Source: Cepaea nemoralis (Eukaryota; Mollusca; Gastropoda; Stylommatophora; Helicidae). Taken from it: a DNA stretch of 64,000 nucleotides. Each line of letters starts with the position of its first letter. Positions within the stretch are counted from its first letter, which is position 1. The notes below the pieces were generated by a model. That model searched no databases, was not told the origin of the DNA, and saw only the letters and a program-made list of their open reading frames with translations. Of the stretch, positions 1 through 15,000 are shown in pieces. The stretch lies in NCBI GenBank assembly GCA_014155875.1, contig JACEFZ010027942.1:353501-417500 (forward strand), given 5' to 3'. The translations under genes and the position numbers were made by a program.

Positions 1-188
1 AGACAATATCATGACATATGTACGCGTGCATATAAAAGGGAAGAACATGCAATATGAGAAGAAGTGTTCAGCTTTATTTCTTATCTTCTTACAAACTCCT
101 ACACTCTTAACCACATGGCTGTATGTAATTGAAGAATCAAACAAAGAAACACTAACTGCCATGGCTGACTACATGTAAGCAAACTCAC

Positions 189-332
189 TGACCTTATTGA
201 GGAAGTCCCTGATTTTGTCTGCATCATGAGCATCATAAATGTGCCACAGTGCCCCTGGGATCTCATTCACTTCCCTCACACGTCGCTTCGTGATGTTGTC
301 ACAGCCGGCATCATCGATTGCTTTCACAGCAG
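189..332 (-). CDS. JMJD1C: JMJD1C-like exon 18 (last visible)
   Basis: The acceptor is TCATTGAATAG. The peptide is [20 protein letters not shown], then [20 protein letters not shown] and [15 protein letters not shown] is a strong JMJD1/KDM3 block between the second and third iron ligands. Two donors are possible: AAG before GTCAGT (exon end 193) or four bases later, before GTGAGT (exon end 189); they leave different phases and only the next exon, beyond base 1, can decide. The distal histidine and the stop codon lie left of the window. Confidence 0.92.
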
Positions 333-3300
333 CTATTCAATGACATACCAAGAATAAAGTCATTTCATTATTATTAATGATAAATAACTTCATTAATTTA
401 ATAAATACATAATAATTTTAAGTTAACGTATTCACTGCCAAACAAAACAAAAAGTATATTTGGACTAAACAAGGTACACAATCAAATGAGCAAGTATTAT
501 AATGCAAGCACTGAGCATTGAAATTGCGGAAGATATCACGAAACAAAACATATAACCCTATTACCCTAGTATGGTGATATACTGTCCTTCTGTCCTAATG
601 GGAGGTCATATTTGGCGATATAATAATATCCATTGGTACTGAATCAGTGCATCATTATTTACTAATGATAAAGAATTATTAATTATTTCATATTTTTGTA
701 GTCATTCTGCTTTTTGTGGTAAAACAGCCATTAGCACATCTCTAAGCTGTGGTCACTCATATTATCTTCCAATAATTCCTATATGTAACATTAAAAAAAC
801 ATTGTGTAATCATTCCCACATTTATCACTTGAACAATTTTCATACATTTTGTAATCATTCCCACACATATCACTTGAATCATTTTCATGCATGTTAAAAT
901 CATGCCCACATAAACCACTGAAATTACTCCCATTCATTCAACCACACCCATATCTCTTGCTTTGTTCCCCACTGAAGCATTAACCATCAACCAACTCTTT
1001 GGCTGGTTGGATTTTACAGCTGAAGTTTTCTATAGGATGATGCCAGTTCCATGCCAACCCTCAGTTGCCTCTTATGACATGCATGGTAGGTTGCAGTGTT
1101 ACCATTCTTTGTTTCCCTTAAGGTGCTCGCTTATCTACCACTTCAATTATTTACACATATTTAGCCATATGCATCCTTTGAATGTGTCTATACCAGCATA
1201 CTTCTAGTTGGCACTTTAGTTTTATTGCCATTTTGAATGTCCACTATTTCCAGAGGTTTCACTGCCTGCTTCTTAATTGTGCCTCTTAAGCATCATAACA
1301 CTGCAGAGTTATGGTTACTATCTGTTCAACAGTGGTTAACTTTGCCTCTTTTTGTGTTATCGAGTCAAACTGTGGTATTGTGTTACATGCTTTCTCTCAT
1401 TGTGTAACATTCGTATTATTGTGTTTTTGTATCACATTCTATGTTATTGTGCTAAATGCCTTCTGTTATTGTGCCACATTCCGTGATATTATGCTAAACA
1501 CTTCCTGTTACTGTGTAAAACTCTTGTGTTACATGCTTTCTCTAATTGTGTAAAACTGTTACTGTATCGCAGTTTTATTGTGATAAATGCTTTCTGTTAT
1601 CGTGTCACACTCTGTGGTGCTATGCTGATTACTTTCTGTCACTGTGTCCCACTTTGTGTTAAGCTCTGCCTATAATACTAATCAATGATTTTATCAGTCT
1701 TTCACCATGCATTGTAAACTAGCCACTATCCAAAAGAAAGTGCAAAGTTGGTTAATGACATGAAGGATTGTAGTTTAATGGCATCAAGGGATGTAATGTG
1801 GAATATGCCATGAATGGTTTCACTGGTTCCAGTAGAGGTCAAACCTACAGTAAGTACTGTGCTAATGATAGTTTGTAAAAAATGTCTAATTTCCCACCAG
1901 CACATGCATCGATAAAAGGTAAGGCACTGACTTGCAGACATTTTCAAGTTACTGTATCCATCTGGGACTTAAGATGATGCAACAACCATAATTCTTCCAA
2001 TTAATTAGCACTTTTATATATATATTATTAATTCCTCCCATACGTGTGTGGAGTTTCTGGTTTCATTCAATTCCTGTTTGGGTTTACCTTTTATGTAGAG
2101 ATAATTTCTTTCTAATCATGCCGTTTCATTCTAAGCACAATGTTATAGTGGCTCAGGAGCTCCACAAACTGGTTTAAACAAGCTACTATAGCACAAAGTT
2201 ACAAGGAAATAACAACAATGACACAAAGATATGGCCAAGTCTAACTGCTGTAAATGATGCCATTATTGCAAAGTTATATTAGAATGGCAGAAAGAATTCC
2301 AAAATTCTAAACTTACCTTCTTCCTGAGCCTTTCTACCACCGGGTCCATCTGCAGGAACACCAACATAGACCATGACATTCACGGCATCAGATATGTCCA
2401 GATGCAAGTTTGTTGTACCCTCTTTAGGGAAGTATGAAGACCCATAGGCATTATACATTTTTGGTCCCAAATCAGGGCGAACAAGAAAGTCAGGAAGGCG
2501 CGAGGCAAGATTCAGCTTGCCATTTCTCTGTGTGTATTCAGGCAGTGGCAGTGCATTCATCAAGTCTTGGAACCTTGTGGGTAGCAGCTCGCTAAAATCA
2601 TCACCTGGCGGCCAGTCTTTTAACTTCAGCAACATAGGCTGGTTGCTGTTGTCTGTTGGTCGATCTATGAGAGTACAGGAACACTACATGAGGAAGTAAT
2701 CAGGAAAATGGCTTATAGGGTGGATGGTCAGCATGTGGGTCTGAAATTTCAAACGCTTAGATTAAGTCAGTGTCCTCTGGGGTGCTCTTTTCTTTTAGTG
2801 AGAATGCCTTAGTACAGGGTACTGATGTCTGATGGTGAGATCCACAAGCCAGTCTTCTTTACATTCTCAAGAAGGATGGGGTGCCAGCTGGGTCATGACT
2901 CCCAGATTCAGACAGCACACTGGAATAAGGTTCCTGAATACGGATTTCTGTAATTTTAGACCTATGTATAAACTCATCATTGGAAAGATGATAATGTAGT
3001 TTTCTCCTAACTTCTATATCCACAACAGTGGTTTGCGATCTCCACTTTTGACAGTAATGTTGAACTATCAGGACAAGTGAAGGCCCTGCTCTGATCAAGT
3101 CCACTTAATCTGGTGGATACCCAGTCCCCTGGTTCGCTGCAGTCCTGCGTGTGGCCTGTACTTGACCACTTATGACCATCAATATATTTTAGAACAACTC
3201 TTCAACATAACTGGAACTTTGAATGTAACAGTAAATAAAAACTTAAAGACAAAAGAATCATGCATCACAAATCGGGATAACCCTTCAAGTGATAAAATCA

Positions 3301-6300
3301 GACATCCATTTTGAATATCAGCTGGGTTACAGATGAAGGAGCTGATTAATTAGTCAGCAGCCATTTCTGCACTGAAGGTCTGCAGAAATGAGTGTCCAAC
3401 ACATTGTGTCCTGTATTTTCAAAATGCACTCATACTGATGAGCTGTAGGTCAGCATGGCCGAATGGATAAGAACGCATGTTCTTAAACATCTACCCAGGA
3501 CAGTTGGACCAAAATGTTGACCTATCGCCCTTGACTTTGGGATGTAAATTACAAGTACCTCTGAAGTCAGAGTGGGTTCACCTGATGGCGATGGTCACTG
3601 TTAATAGGGAAAGCTAATCCACACGCAAAATTCAGGCCAGCACTATTAGAAGTAGTGTGTATGGACTACACTTGAGTTCAAAGCGAGTGCAAAATAAAAT
3701 ACTGATGAACATTGAAGGTCTGCAGAGACAGTGTCCAATAGGTGTCCCGTATCTTCACAGTGCACTTTTACTGATGACACAAGCCATATATGGCAGATAT
3801 TCAGTTTTCAACATAAATCAGGGACTTATCCATATATGCTTGGTAAGATCTGAAAATACCACAGCGGCTTTGCCAATATGGCTATCAATGTCTGCATCCT
3901 GGGTAAGTCCGTCACTGACAGCAGAACCGATGCAGATAGAATCATGCCTGGGAAAACTGATTAGTAAAACTCTGGAGCTCTTAGCTCAGCTGGAAGTAAC
4001 AACTGCAGCATTGTCAGCAAACAGAAGATCTATTTTAGTTACCGCCACGATTTTTGTCACAAGATTAAACAGCTGGCAACCCACTCTAGTGTGTAGAGCA
4101 ATTCCTTCTGCTGCATCATCAGACACATGGTTGAGATGTGCCTCAAAGAAACATCCAAACAAGGTAGGAGCCAGCACACAGCCTTCTTTGATACCACTGA
4201 GTATAATAAAACATGCATACTCTATCGATTACCCATCTTGATATAGATGATGACCTTTCCAACTGAAATGGGATATTTAATGCGCACATGTTAAAAATGG
4301 GACTTCCTAGATCTCAGGGTAGTGGATCACATGGCCAACAATCTCAGATAACAGTTAGGCAGACCAAGAGAAATGACGCTGAATGGATTGAGATTTAAGA
4401 TTGGTGGCATGGAGGAATATCATCAGCAAAGTTGATTCAGAACACTAAAGACCGAGATCTGTGGAGGGACATGAGCATCTACACCAGCTGGCAGGGCACT
4501 TGATGATGATGACCTGAGAAGGCTAGGCATGTGACCTCACTATGCAAGAGGTCACAAGGGACATGTGACATCAATGCTGCTGGCATTTTGTCATCTTGAC
4601 AGACGATGGTTTGTCATATTGTGCTTAAAAACACATAACTACAACCCATGGCGGTAGCGAATGTGTCTAATCAGACCACTTTACGTGGTAAATCTTTGTC
4701 CACAATGAATGCATGTGAACACATGGTCATGTACCATCAGACGTCTCATACGCTCAGTGTGTGACCTCATCATCATCTAATCTTGTTCGCCTTGAACCTC
4801 GCAGTGTCGAAGTGAAGTATAAACAGCGGGAGAATTCGCATTTATGGGCTTCACACATTGAGATTCCCATGGGCTCTGCTATTCCCTCTGTCCATCTCTT
4901 CTGCATTCATTTGGTCTGTATGATCTATCCGCAACAATGTTCTCTTTTATCTTGAGTCCATTTTTGATCTTCGCCCTCTATATCGTAATCAGCAGCGACT
5001 TGCTCCCAGGGAGGCAACATCAAGATATCAATCACAGCAATGGTAAAAATGCCCATACCTATGCTAGGATTTGAACTCAGTAAGTTTTAAGCATACGGTA
5101 AACATTGTAACCACTCTCTGACTACAAATACACTGTTATACCATTCAACACCAACAACTGAGCAGTGTTTCCATTAACAATGCAACGCAAAAGAACTCAC
5201 TTTTGAGGCTTTCGAAACCTTCCCAGAATTCCCCCATTGTGTGTCCAATGATGGCATCCCCGGTTCGACAGTTGACAACCTCATTCTCAATATCACCAAA
5301 CTCTTTAACAAAAACTTCGGGCTTCCATAAGCTGATGTTCATCTTCTTATTGGCACAGGAGACTAAAACTGGCTGTAAAGAATAGATTAAAACATTACAT
5401 CTCTTAATTACAATTTGTCAATGTTGCTGTCTACCTTGTATCTAATGATATATAACATTATTAAACATAACATGCAATTTTTGATATTCAACGTACATAT
5501 GCACTTTTTATTTAATGTTTGACTGAAAATTTAGTGTAATGATTTCACCCCCCAAAAATGCTATATAGTTCAGCATTATGAAAGTAGTGTGAATTAAACA
5601 TGTTATAACAGAGCGACATAATTACATTTGAACAATTATGACAGATTTGTCCTGAAGCAGTTTAATGTTTTAGGTCTGTGATATGATAGCGCCATCACAT
5701 TTTGTAGACATGATAGCAAGGAGGAAAGGGTGGCCAATCTTTCCCTCACTTTTGGCAAGTGATGAGCCCAGGAGTCAAATACGCGTCCGACTATGCTCAT
5801 GACATTACCAGTGCAACTTGCTATCAACTCCACTAAGACACACACAATTATGACAGTTATTCAGTAAACAAAAAAGGACATCTGAGGAAGTTATTGTACT
5901 CCCTGATTTCAGGTAGTGGATCACACAACTAGCAGTCTCAGATAACAGCAAATAAATAGCAGGTTAAGCATGTATGCTGTGCATATTTAAGATACACCAG
6001 CAGCTCTAAATTGTAAAGAGGAGCCGAGCCCATAATTTCCCACTGTTTAGATAAAGTTAAAAAACATTAGTAAAAGTCATCGACAAGTCATCGAGTATTT
6101 AAGAGACAAATTTGTTATATGGATGTGGAAACTATCACATTTCAAGGGCATTCACAAAGAAAGATTTACATGAATGACATTAACAAATTCATTTCAGTCT
6201 TCATACTGAATAACCAAGTTGACATGACATTCAGAAATACTGAATTAGAAACCTGGTGTGTAGTTTTAAAACATCTTGTTAACAGATAAGTGACGTTAAA

Positions 6301-8930
6301 AAATTCATTTCGGTCTTCATACTGAATAACCAAGTTGACATGACATTCAGAAATACTGAATTAGAAACCTGGTATGTAGTTAAAAAAAACAACTAGTTAA
6401 CAGATAATGAATCCCAATGATCGAGGCACTGACAAGCCAGTATTCCTCATCCTCAAATTTAAATTTAACGAGTCAAAATCATCAACACCATAATGCAGCA
6501 GGTCTTTGGCAGGCCAAATCTCATCGGGAATTACCAGAAAGGCCCTTTGTCTTTCACCAGTTTCCCTGCCTCTTGCATTTTCATGCACATGGTATCTTCA
6601 ATGTCTTGTGTTCACATACATGGTGGTTTACCCTATCTCTCGTAAAATTAGGAAATAAAAAAAACATCAAACATGATTCATTTTATGTTACCTGCCCTCT
6701 CTTCCATTGCTCCTGAAATATCTGCACATTTCCTTTATGATGAGCATCGTGCAAGCGCAACAACCGCCCATTGCAGAGCCACGAGTGTGGCACATCTGGA
6801 TACAGCACACTGGTTTCTGTTAGGCTGTGCACCATGATGGGCAACTCTCGCTTCCAGCCACCAAGCCGAGGGGTGTAGTGAAGGAACTTGAAGGGGGCAC
6901 CACCATCTGTGCAGCTTCTCTCCACCACTGACTGTATTATGTCATCAAGCGAACTCAGGCCACTACCTTTCTTCACTTTCTTGTCATTTGTAACTTTAGG
7001 CTAGGCAAATGTGGAGATAGACAGAAAGGCTTGTGATTAGGGAAGTTATGTTTATGACATTCTGAATATGAAAGTTATTTTATAACATTTCAGAAAATGT
7101 AATCAGGGAATGTTCTGATGTTACAATAAAAAGTCAGTAACATATTAACAATATAGTTGTCTACACCAATTTCAAGAAATAAAATTGACCTGTCTAATCT
7201 ATTCAGCCTTCCTATGATGGATATAAGCAAGATTTAAACAAAAATACAATTATGCAAAGTTTATCAGATACAACTATGGCATATAAATATAAACATGGAT
7301 ATCTTATTAAAAAGGTATTTTTGTGAAAACATTTCAGGAAACTGTTTATCATGTTCTACACATGCACAATGTAAGAAAGTAAATGATCCCATTTCATGCC
7401 ATGAGATGTATTAGATATATGGTGCCAGCCCCATATTTACTTAGACCAACTGGCACTCGATGGGTGATGTGGTCAATATAATGTCAGCCATCTTGACTTC
7501 ATCGAACATTTCCTGGTAGCCATTTTAGGCTGGGCTATCTGGGAACACAGGTCAGTGACACACAATCCCCCACCTCGGTTGGGGATTGAACACATGGCCA
7601 CTGGGCCAGCAGGCAGTCATTTACTTTTTACCGTTCAGTGATATTTCTGACATTTCAGAAAATATAACTGCATGAAGTATATTCCAATTTCATCATCATC
7701 ATCACAGTATGACTGCCAATGACTGATTATGCTTCTGCACATCTCCAGTTCTCTAGCAGTATGTGCCAATAAGCTATTGTCTATATATGGCATGATGTAA
7801 GACAGCTGGAATGTTCTAAGACTGCCTAGAATATTCTCTCACTACCTTAATCTTTCTTTATTCAATAATTATATCAGCTATTGCAAAATGTTTCAGTTTT
7901 TCTCTTCTTATGATGTGACTGAAAATTAGTGATCTGTCTTCTGTTGTCGTTTTCTTTGTGTCTCTTTCAAGACATTTAGAAGCTCATTTTGGTTTTGTGA
8001 GGTTTCAAGGGATATTTGTGCTTGTTCACCAAGTGCACAGGACGACTAAATGTTAACAGTTCTAGGTGTCATAAAGAATTTTCTTCCATTTACAAAACTA
8101 AGAATGTACATGTCTTCCAATGATATCTACAAATATGTAATGCTTCTAAAAAGTTTCACAAACACTGTGTACATAACAATTACCTTTCCAGCTGTCTTTG
8201 TGAGCAGTTCTCTCAGTGTTGAGCACCCGGACTTTTTCTCAGATTCTTCTAATAAATCATCTCCAGATTTGATTGATTTGTCCCTCTTCTTCTTCATATC
8301 CAATTTGTCCCTGTCCGAATTTGGTTCCATAGATGCAATGTCAGCCAAAATACTCAGCGGTGAAGATGTGGTATCTGGATTGTATGATTCAAAATTCTTC
8401 AATGGGTATGGCTCCTGGTCTTTCTTCTTAGATTTTGAAGAGCTTCTGCTGGTACTTTCCTCTGAGCCAAACCCATTTGGAAGTTTATGAGCATTAGCTG
8501 TGTTGAACAACTTCTGGTAGAGATTGAGAAAGAAAATAGAATTATAATTACACAGCTGTAAAACAAAACGTAATATTGGGTTTTGCTACAAAAGTGATTG
8601 TAATTTTACATGGCTTCTCAAACACTGAAAATTATGGAAATGACGATAGTAAAAACAATACGTTATCTTAAAAAAAAGTAACAGAACTTAGTAAACAATT
8701 ATGTCACATCATTAATAGAAAAACTTTCGAATGGTTTTTTTAAGAACTTTTTCTTACATCTAAACACTATATTAATAAGGTACTCTAAGTGTTTTATATA
8801 TAGATATATAATTAGTAACAGATAGATAGTTATTTTATATGTACTGTAGTCATAGTTGAATGGGACACACTCTTCCTAATTACAATACACAGATCATTGG
8901 ACTAAATAAATGGCAAGAAATCAGTAACAC

Positions 8931-9017
<87 letters not shown>

Positions 9018-12000
9018 CACAAATAAATAAATTAATTAATTATTCCGAAGCAGTTTTCTGTTATGGGTTTATGATGTGATAGTGCTATCACGTTTTGTAG
9101 GCCTGAGTGCATAGAGGAATAGATTTCCAGTCTTTCTCTCTACTTTAGTAAGTGATGAGTTCAGGTGTCAACCCCATCTCACTATGCTCATGTCACTACT
9201 AGCACAATTCACTATCAATTCCATCACAGATATGCGAGAAAGCTAAGGCTGTAATGTTGCACATACAGTTTATACCCTATACCACACTGTGGGCACTGGT
9301 TGATTTTTAAAACACTGTACAATATTTCTGCCATATTTTAAATTGTATATTACAAATAAATGGCCACAACTGGTCTGGCCTGAGCTGGCAAAGGATGGCG
9401 AAGTTAGCAGAACTCTAGACATAAAAATAAAAAATAAAAAACCCAGCATTTTGTGGCTGCTTGTGATTTCTTGGCAAGTTTATGTTCAGTAAATTGACAC
9501 TGCTTTCTGAATGACTGGCACTCATATCATTTTATGAAAACCAAGGCTGTCTGCTGCTAAAACCCCAGCAGCTGTGTATTGAACACTATATGCGGGATTA
9601 CAGATTGCATCTGTAACCCCTTCACCACAGAGCCTGCACAAGACATGTAATGACAAAAAATAAAAATGGCCAAGCCTCTGTCACTTAGCCCCCTTCCAAC
9701 TCATGGGGAAGAACATGACAGTCCTCTGCCATCCCAGCTCTGCTGTCAACACACAAAATACAACCACTGTCCTGTTAATACAGACGGGAGGACATAAGAG
9801 TCCTCTGCACCATCCCAGCTCTGCTGTCAACACAAAATACAACCACTGTCCTATTAATTCAAGGGGGGGGGGGGAGACATAAAAGAGTCCTCTGCCATCC
9901 CAGCTCTGCTGTCAACACACAAAATATAACCACTGTCCTGTTAATAAGGGAGGGGGGGGGGGGGGGGGGGGGGGGGAAGAGAACATGACAGTCCATTGCC
10001 ATCCCAGCTCTGCTGTAAACACAAAATACAACCGCCCGTCCTATTAATTTAGGGCAGAAAAATATACACAAAGACAGCTAAACCACAAATATATTACTCA
10101 AGTTATGCTTTCTGTTCTACATCAAATTTTCCATAAACTGATACACAACATAATATAACTGCTTCTCTAGCTAGTTCCCAATAATAAGAATTCTGGTGCT
10201 ACTATACATAGTTCACCTTCCAATGTTCAGTTATGGGTTTGTTTAAAACAAATGCTACCTATGCAAAGAGCTTAAACCTAATGAAGAATAAATATGTCAC
10301 CTGATTCGTGCCATTCCTGGCTGTAATTCTGCTGTCTGTGTCAGTGTCTCCACAGGGGCAGTTTGATGGAATGGACCACTTACAGCGAATATCATGAATC
10401 AGCCTTCCAAGCTCCCAGAGGGCTGCAGATCAAATCAACAGTACAATGCAGATTCTCTTTTGTTGACAACAGATTACTTTAAGTCATTATTAAAAGGAAT
10501 AAACAGTTACATCCATTAATGCTGCACACAGTTAACCTGATCTGTTAGCAGAAATATTAACATGTTCATTAAGTTTTTAGTTATGGGTCTAAATGAAGTT
10601 ATTCTTTGAGTGAGAAACACCTAAGCTAGTGTCATGGTAACACTTAAGATAGTGTCATGTAAACACCTATGCTAGTGTCATGGTATAACAGAATTCCACA
10701 GTTTGACACTTTTGAGTTATGAAAGTTTAACAACAAGGCTCATTTTCAAATTGTGACTGGGTTTCATGCATGTCCGAGTTTCACAGCATGACTAATTTCA
10801 TAGTACAATTAAGTCTCAGAATTTGGTTGGGATTCATGATATTATTAAGGTAATGGAACAATTAGGTGTCATATGGGATGACCATCTATCACAGTACAAT
10901 TACATTTCAGCAAATCATTGGGTTTCCTGATAGGATCAAACCACCACAACAACCAGCAAATCATTGGGTTTCCTGATAGGATCAAACTACCACAACAACC
11001 AGCAAATCATTGGGTTTCCTGATAGGATCAAACCACCACAACAACCAGCAAATCATTGGGTTTCCTGATAGGATCAAACTACCACAACAACCAGCAAATC
11101 ATTGGGTTTTCTGATAGGATCAAACTACCAGGCTTGATATGGTATGACTTGGTTACGTAGTTTCACAGAATGATTTCAGTTTTGCAGCATGCTTTCTATT
11201 TAGCAATAAATATGCAAGTGATAAGGGCCTAAGATATTTAAAGTCTTTATGTTGCTTTTAAAAATCAACAAGAGCAATTAACAAAGGTCAAGAAACAAAG
11301 TCAAATTTATATGTAATTTATTTGTTTTAGACAGCAAATAATGACAGCCAAGACACCTAAGTCAAGTAAAAGTTACATAAGCAGAGACAAGCAACACTAA
11401 GCAGGACTCCCAAGGGAAAGCACTGTAACACAACATGCATGTCATTAGTGGCGACTTCAGGAGGGTTGGCATGGGACTAGATACCTCATCCCACAGAAAA
11501 CTAGCTGAAAAATTCAATAGACAATGAACAAGTCTACAAAGGACATGATGCGAGTTGGTAAGGACTTAAGTTCCTTTGGGAGATGAACAGCGGAAGAGGG
11601 AGAGGCAACATATTCAAGATGTAAAATCATGGTCTGTAAGCAATGCTCTCCACCCCTGCAAACCCAGACTATCTGTAGAGTCAACTTACCATCACTAGGG
11701 ATGATCTGTGTCAGCATCATTTCACTGGCTTTGTGAGCCTGTCTGTTTGAACTGCACGTCAACCACTTATCATCAGTAATGGCTTCTAAAAACAAGGCCA
11801 GAAAACATAAGAAAACGTGTCACGAATCTTTGTTTATTACACAGTAATATCAATATCAATTGGGGAACTCTTTGAATGCACTTAGGCAGTTAATAAATAA
11901 AACACATGCATTATTTGGTGCTTGCAGAAGTAGAAGTTACTGGTTGGTAAACATAGCTTTATATTTTTGTTGTCTACTGTGCACTCTAGCTTTCTTTGGT

Positions 12001-15000
12001 TATGTGATGAGAAGAGACAGATTGGAGAACATCATGACAACTGGAAAGATCGAAGGGAAGAGAGGCAGAGGCAGACCAAGAGAAATAACACTGGATGGAT
12101 TGAGGTGCTGGCATGGAGGAATGTCATCAGCAGAGTTGATCAAAGAAAACAAAGGACTGAGATCTGCAGAGTCATGAACTCTTGTGCCAGCTGGCATGGC
12201 ACTTGATGATGGTGATGATGACTGTGTCCTCTAGTTTCTACTTCTTTTGTCAAATTCTATGAGTGCTAAGCAATACATGTGTGTTTATTTATGAATGTGC
12301 GTAACAGATTTCACAATAAAATGTCTAGTTAATAATATATTTATCTAACCCTAATTAAAATGTTAGGTTATTATGTGCAGATATGAATGTTTATAATAAG
12401 AGCACACAATATTCTAGATCTTGACCTCTGAGGCACTGGTTTCCAGTATGTTTTAGGCCACCATATCCTTGACTCTAAGGCACAAGCTTAGCATCTTTAT
12501 ATATTCACACAAATATACACAGCTTTATTTCAGACGGAGAACAAATGTCAACATCACTTTGATCCCTCTTAAACACGATACCTCTCAAAAGAACAGTGAT
12601 ATCTGAAGAGCACAAGATCTATCCTAAAAACAATGAATTCTCTCTAAATATTATTAGATCATTCTCTCATGAACTGTGAGATACCAACCACCTCTGTCTC
12701 CTAAGAACAATGAGATCACTTTCGAGAACAGTGAGATCTCTCTACAAAACACTCAACTTCTGAATAAAGGGCACGGTTTCACTCGTGTATGTTAAGACCT
12801 TTCTCAAAACATCAAAATCTTTAAAGAAAGAAATCTCTCAGGAATTGTAAGACATCTTTCAAGAATGGAGATTTCTCGAACAGTACGATCTCTCAAGGAC
12901 AGCAAGATCTGTGTCAAGGATTACAAGATCTCGCTAACACACTGCAAGATCTCTTTAAAAAAAAAAAACAGTGAAATCCCATGAGCAAACTACTTCAAGA
13001 ACTGGAAGATCTCTCTCAAGAACTACAAGATGTCTCTGTTTATCCCTCTTCCTCTCAAACATATCCGTGGCAGTCAATGTGTTACTGTACGAGGCACGCA
13101 TAAAATACAGAAATGAACATACAACACAAGATCACCTAGTCATATAACCAAGCTGTAGAAATATATAACTTACTTTTGCTGTCCTTCATATGCACTTTGA
13201 AGCAATCGAGGCAGACAACAAAGCCACATTTATGGCACACCCAATGCATATTGAACAATGTTGTGTCGCAAACATCGCACATTTCTCTGACTCCTGTCAC
13301 AGCACGCTTCCACACAATTTTCACTGAAAACAGAAAACATCAATTAAGTGATACACATAAAATTGCTTTCTTCATGCTGCCAATTACAATTCAATACATA
13401 GTTACATTTTAAATATTTCATTAGAGCTAGAAGAATAATGAAGTCAATTAGGCAATCTTCCTACCAACTCTGTGCTACCAATGCCAAACCTGGACAATGA
13501 CAGAAAAAGAGAAAAGAAAAATCACAACAACAGAAATGAGGTTCCTGAGAAGAATACTCAACGTATCAAGAAGAGATAAGATCAGAAATGAAGAAATCAG
13601 GACTAAAGTGGGGGTTAGAGCTGCTCTAGATTTTATTAGAAAGCAGCAAGTCAAATGGTTTGGCCATGCAAGTAGGCTACCAGTCAACAGCATGCCACAA
13701 CAAGCAATGATATACAGACCAGATGGAAACAGAGGAAGAGGCCGACCACGTAAACGTTGGACGGAGGGAATAACAGAATCCATGGGAATGTCGATATACG
13801 AAGCCCATAACCGGGCACTCTCACGAAGTTTATACTTCACCTCGACACCGCAAGGTACAAGAGGAACATGATGAGATGAGAATTAGGCAATTGTATTATT
13901 ACCAATGTTAAAGGTTATTATTGTTCCGTTTTTTTAACTCACAATGGAGCATAGGACTTCAACCAAATCATGCCAAACTCTCTCTAGACTTATTCATGAT
14001 TGGTTTAGAATTTGCGGCTAAAGTTTTCAACAGGATGAGGTAAATCAATGGGAAAATAAAAATGGTTAGCTTTACAAGAACACAATCACAAGTAACAGAA
14101 TGTATGCATGTAAAGCTGACCATTTACACTTCTCATTTTTTGTTATTTACTTATTTTAGTTTTACAGCTTTACTGCAGTCCCACAAATTCATTTCTCTAC
14201 CAGATGAGATAGCCATTTTCACTTCAACCCTGCTTTGTCACCTTTTATATACATGATAGGTTATAGTGTTACTATTCTTTGCTTCTCTTATGAGTCCTTC
14301 TAACCCTCAGGTGTAGTTATTCTTATTATCTTAATTCTATTAAGACAATTTTATTACTATCAGAATATTATATTAAAACCCAGCACCAAATCATCCTCTT
14401 ACAAGCAACTTTTCTTTTCATCTTTTCTCTAGCATCATTTTGTCTTTTCAGAAAATCTTGAGCAAGCTTTGGTTACATGCTTCATACATAATGGTGTTCA
14501 GTTGTTTTATTCACTGAATCCATAGTTTATGGGGACAATCTATTGCTCTGATTCTGTTAATGCTATAAGTCTGCGGGAACTGAGTAGTGGTACTTTTGTT
14601 CTAGAACTCTGTGGGAACTTTGTCATAGTACTCTTGTTATATGAGTACACATTCTGTCTCTACATCACTTGGATAGAGATATACAACCTGTACAGGGCTC
14701 AGACAACATCAAGGTATTAGGCTTAAGAGTTGAAACTCAAGCCTTCTAGATGACACAACCAACCATGCGGTGTAACCAGTAAATGTATGGTGAATGACTT
14801 CTTACAAATCACCTACTGCCATTATTATCATCTCTAAATGACACAATGTGTCTCCCTGGTGTAGGGGTTAAAGACGTTGTTCGTAAACGCAGCTGCGTGA
14901 GATTCAACGTTTGTAATCCCGTATACTCTCATATGAAACCAGCTGTGTGAGATTTGGCAGCAGATCGCGTCACGCTGGTTAATTTACGGAGGTATGTGAG

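Noticed and set aside
3442..3530. Functional tRNA-Leu gene
   Set aside because: Head similarity only; the sequence diverges after the D-arm region and continues into the SINE-L body flanked by a TSD.
3657..4241. 194-codon plus-strand open frame
   Set aside because: The minus strand of the same stretch encodes recognisable reverse transcriptase motifs; the plus frame is its shadow.
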